This document shows, one piece after another, positions 14,805 through 14,975 of a DNA stretch of 14,975 nucleotides. The notes beneath the pieces are model-generated. The model was not told where the DNA came from, made no database searches, and saw only the letters and a program-made list of their open reading frames with translations. How positions within the stretch are numbered: the stretch's first letter is position 1; every line of letters begins with the position of its first letter. The position numbers were made by a program, and so were the translations under genes. The DNA comes from Dunaliella salina (taxonomy: Eukaryota > Chlorophyta > Chlorophyceae > Chlamydomonadales > Dunaliellaceae): NCBI GenBank assembly GCA_002284615.2, contig MU069451.1, positions 62,312 through 77,286 on the forward strand, in the 5' to 3' direction.

Positions 14805-14975
14805 TAGGGGTCGGCATTCAGTATATAACGTTATATAACTATAACGTTATATAACGTTATATAACGTTATATGAAAATTCGTTATAACCAGTGCCAAAAT
14901 CGCGAATCGCAATTTACGCCTTGCAGGGTGCCGAGTACTCATGGCTTTTGGCTCTCGTCTAGGCTCTTGCAAGCA
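14805..14975. mobile_element. Left end of a hAT-like palindromic element, cut by window edge
   Basis: Starts TAGGGGTCGGCA, close to the hAT consensus end and to the 7439 element, then runs into stacked copies of the palindrome ATATAACGTTATAT (14821-14873). The far end is not certain within the window; a partial TGCCGA at about 14929 is too short to call. Confidence 0.6.

Noticed and set aside
1..14975. tRNA, rRNA, bacterial operons, viral genes
   Set aside because: No cloverleaf with conserved T-loop bases, rRNA core or compact prokaryote-like coding was seen; the only supported gene is the spliced TOG gene.

Overview
The window is eukaryotic nuclear DNA lying entirely inside one minus-strand protein gene. 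Eight small GT-AG exons between 13808 and 43 encode 258 consecutive residues of an XMAP215/Dis1/MOR1/CKAP5-family microtubule polymerase: an alanine-rich and charged linker, then most of a late TOG domain (best read as TOG5). All seven splice junctions agree in phase. By my recall of plant MOR1 and animal CKAP5, the joined protein follows the family with essentially no gaps except a few residues near the last junction. The gene continues beyond both ends of the window. The family assignment comes from recognition, not from a database search.

Only 776 of 13,766 bases from first to last exon are coding (about 6%). The seven introns run from 0.8 to 3.9 kb and are built almost wholly of tandem repeats, (CA)n and (TTA)n microsatellites and small inverted-repeat transposons. 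Moderate base composition, acceptors mostly ending in GCAG with weak pyrimidine tracts, and a plant-like MOR1 sequence suggest a chlorophyte green alga with a repeat-bloated genome, for example a Dunaliella-like volvocine relative. The organism is an inference.

Layout in gene order, high to low coordinates: 14975-13809, upstream intron material with a transposon end, a 60-75 bp array and copies of the exon A acceptor; exon A 13808-13718; intron 1 with two (CA)n tracts and an 8-bp-TSD MITE; exon B 12466-12374; intron 2 (3.9 kb) with copies of exon B's end, an unrelated 80-100 bp array, and copies of exon C's start split by an 856 bp element; exon C 8476-8364; intron 3 with copies of exon C's end and a palindromic MITE; exon D 7286-7185; intron 4; exon E 5216-5153; intron 5; exon F 4363-4280; intron 6; exon G 2406-2307; intron 7 with copies of exon G's end, copies of exon H's start and a 589 bp MITE; exon H 171-43.

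The most notable pattern is that the intron satellites are seeded by the exons. After several donors the DNA is a tandem array of that exon's 3' edge plus donor. Before several acceptors it is an array of intron end plus acceptor plus the next exon's 5' edge. The introns appear to have grown by repeated local duplication of their own splice-site neighbourhoods, leaving dozens of decoy splice sites. A second pattern is (UG)n placed 18-23 nt downstream of three donors.
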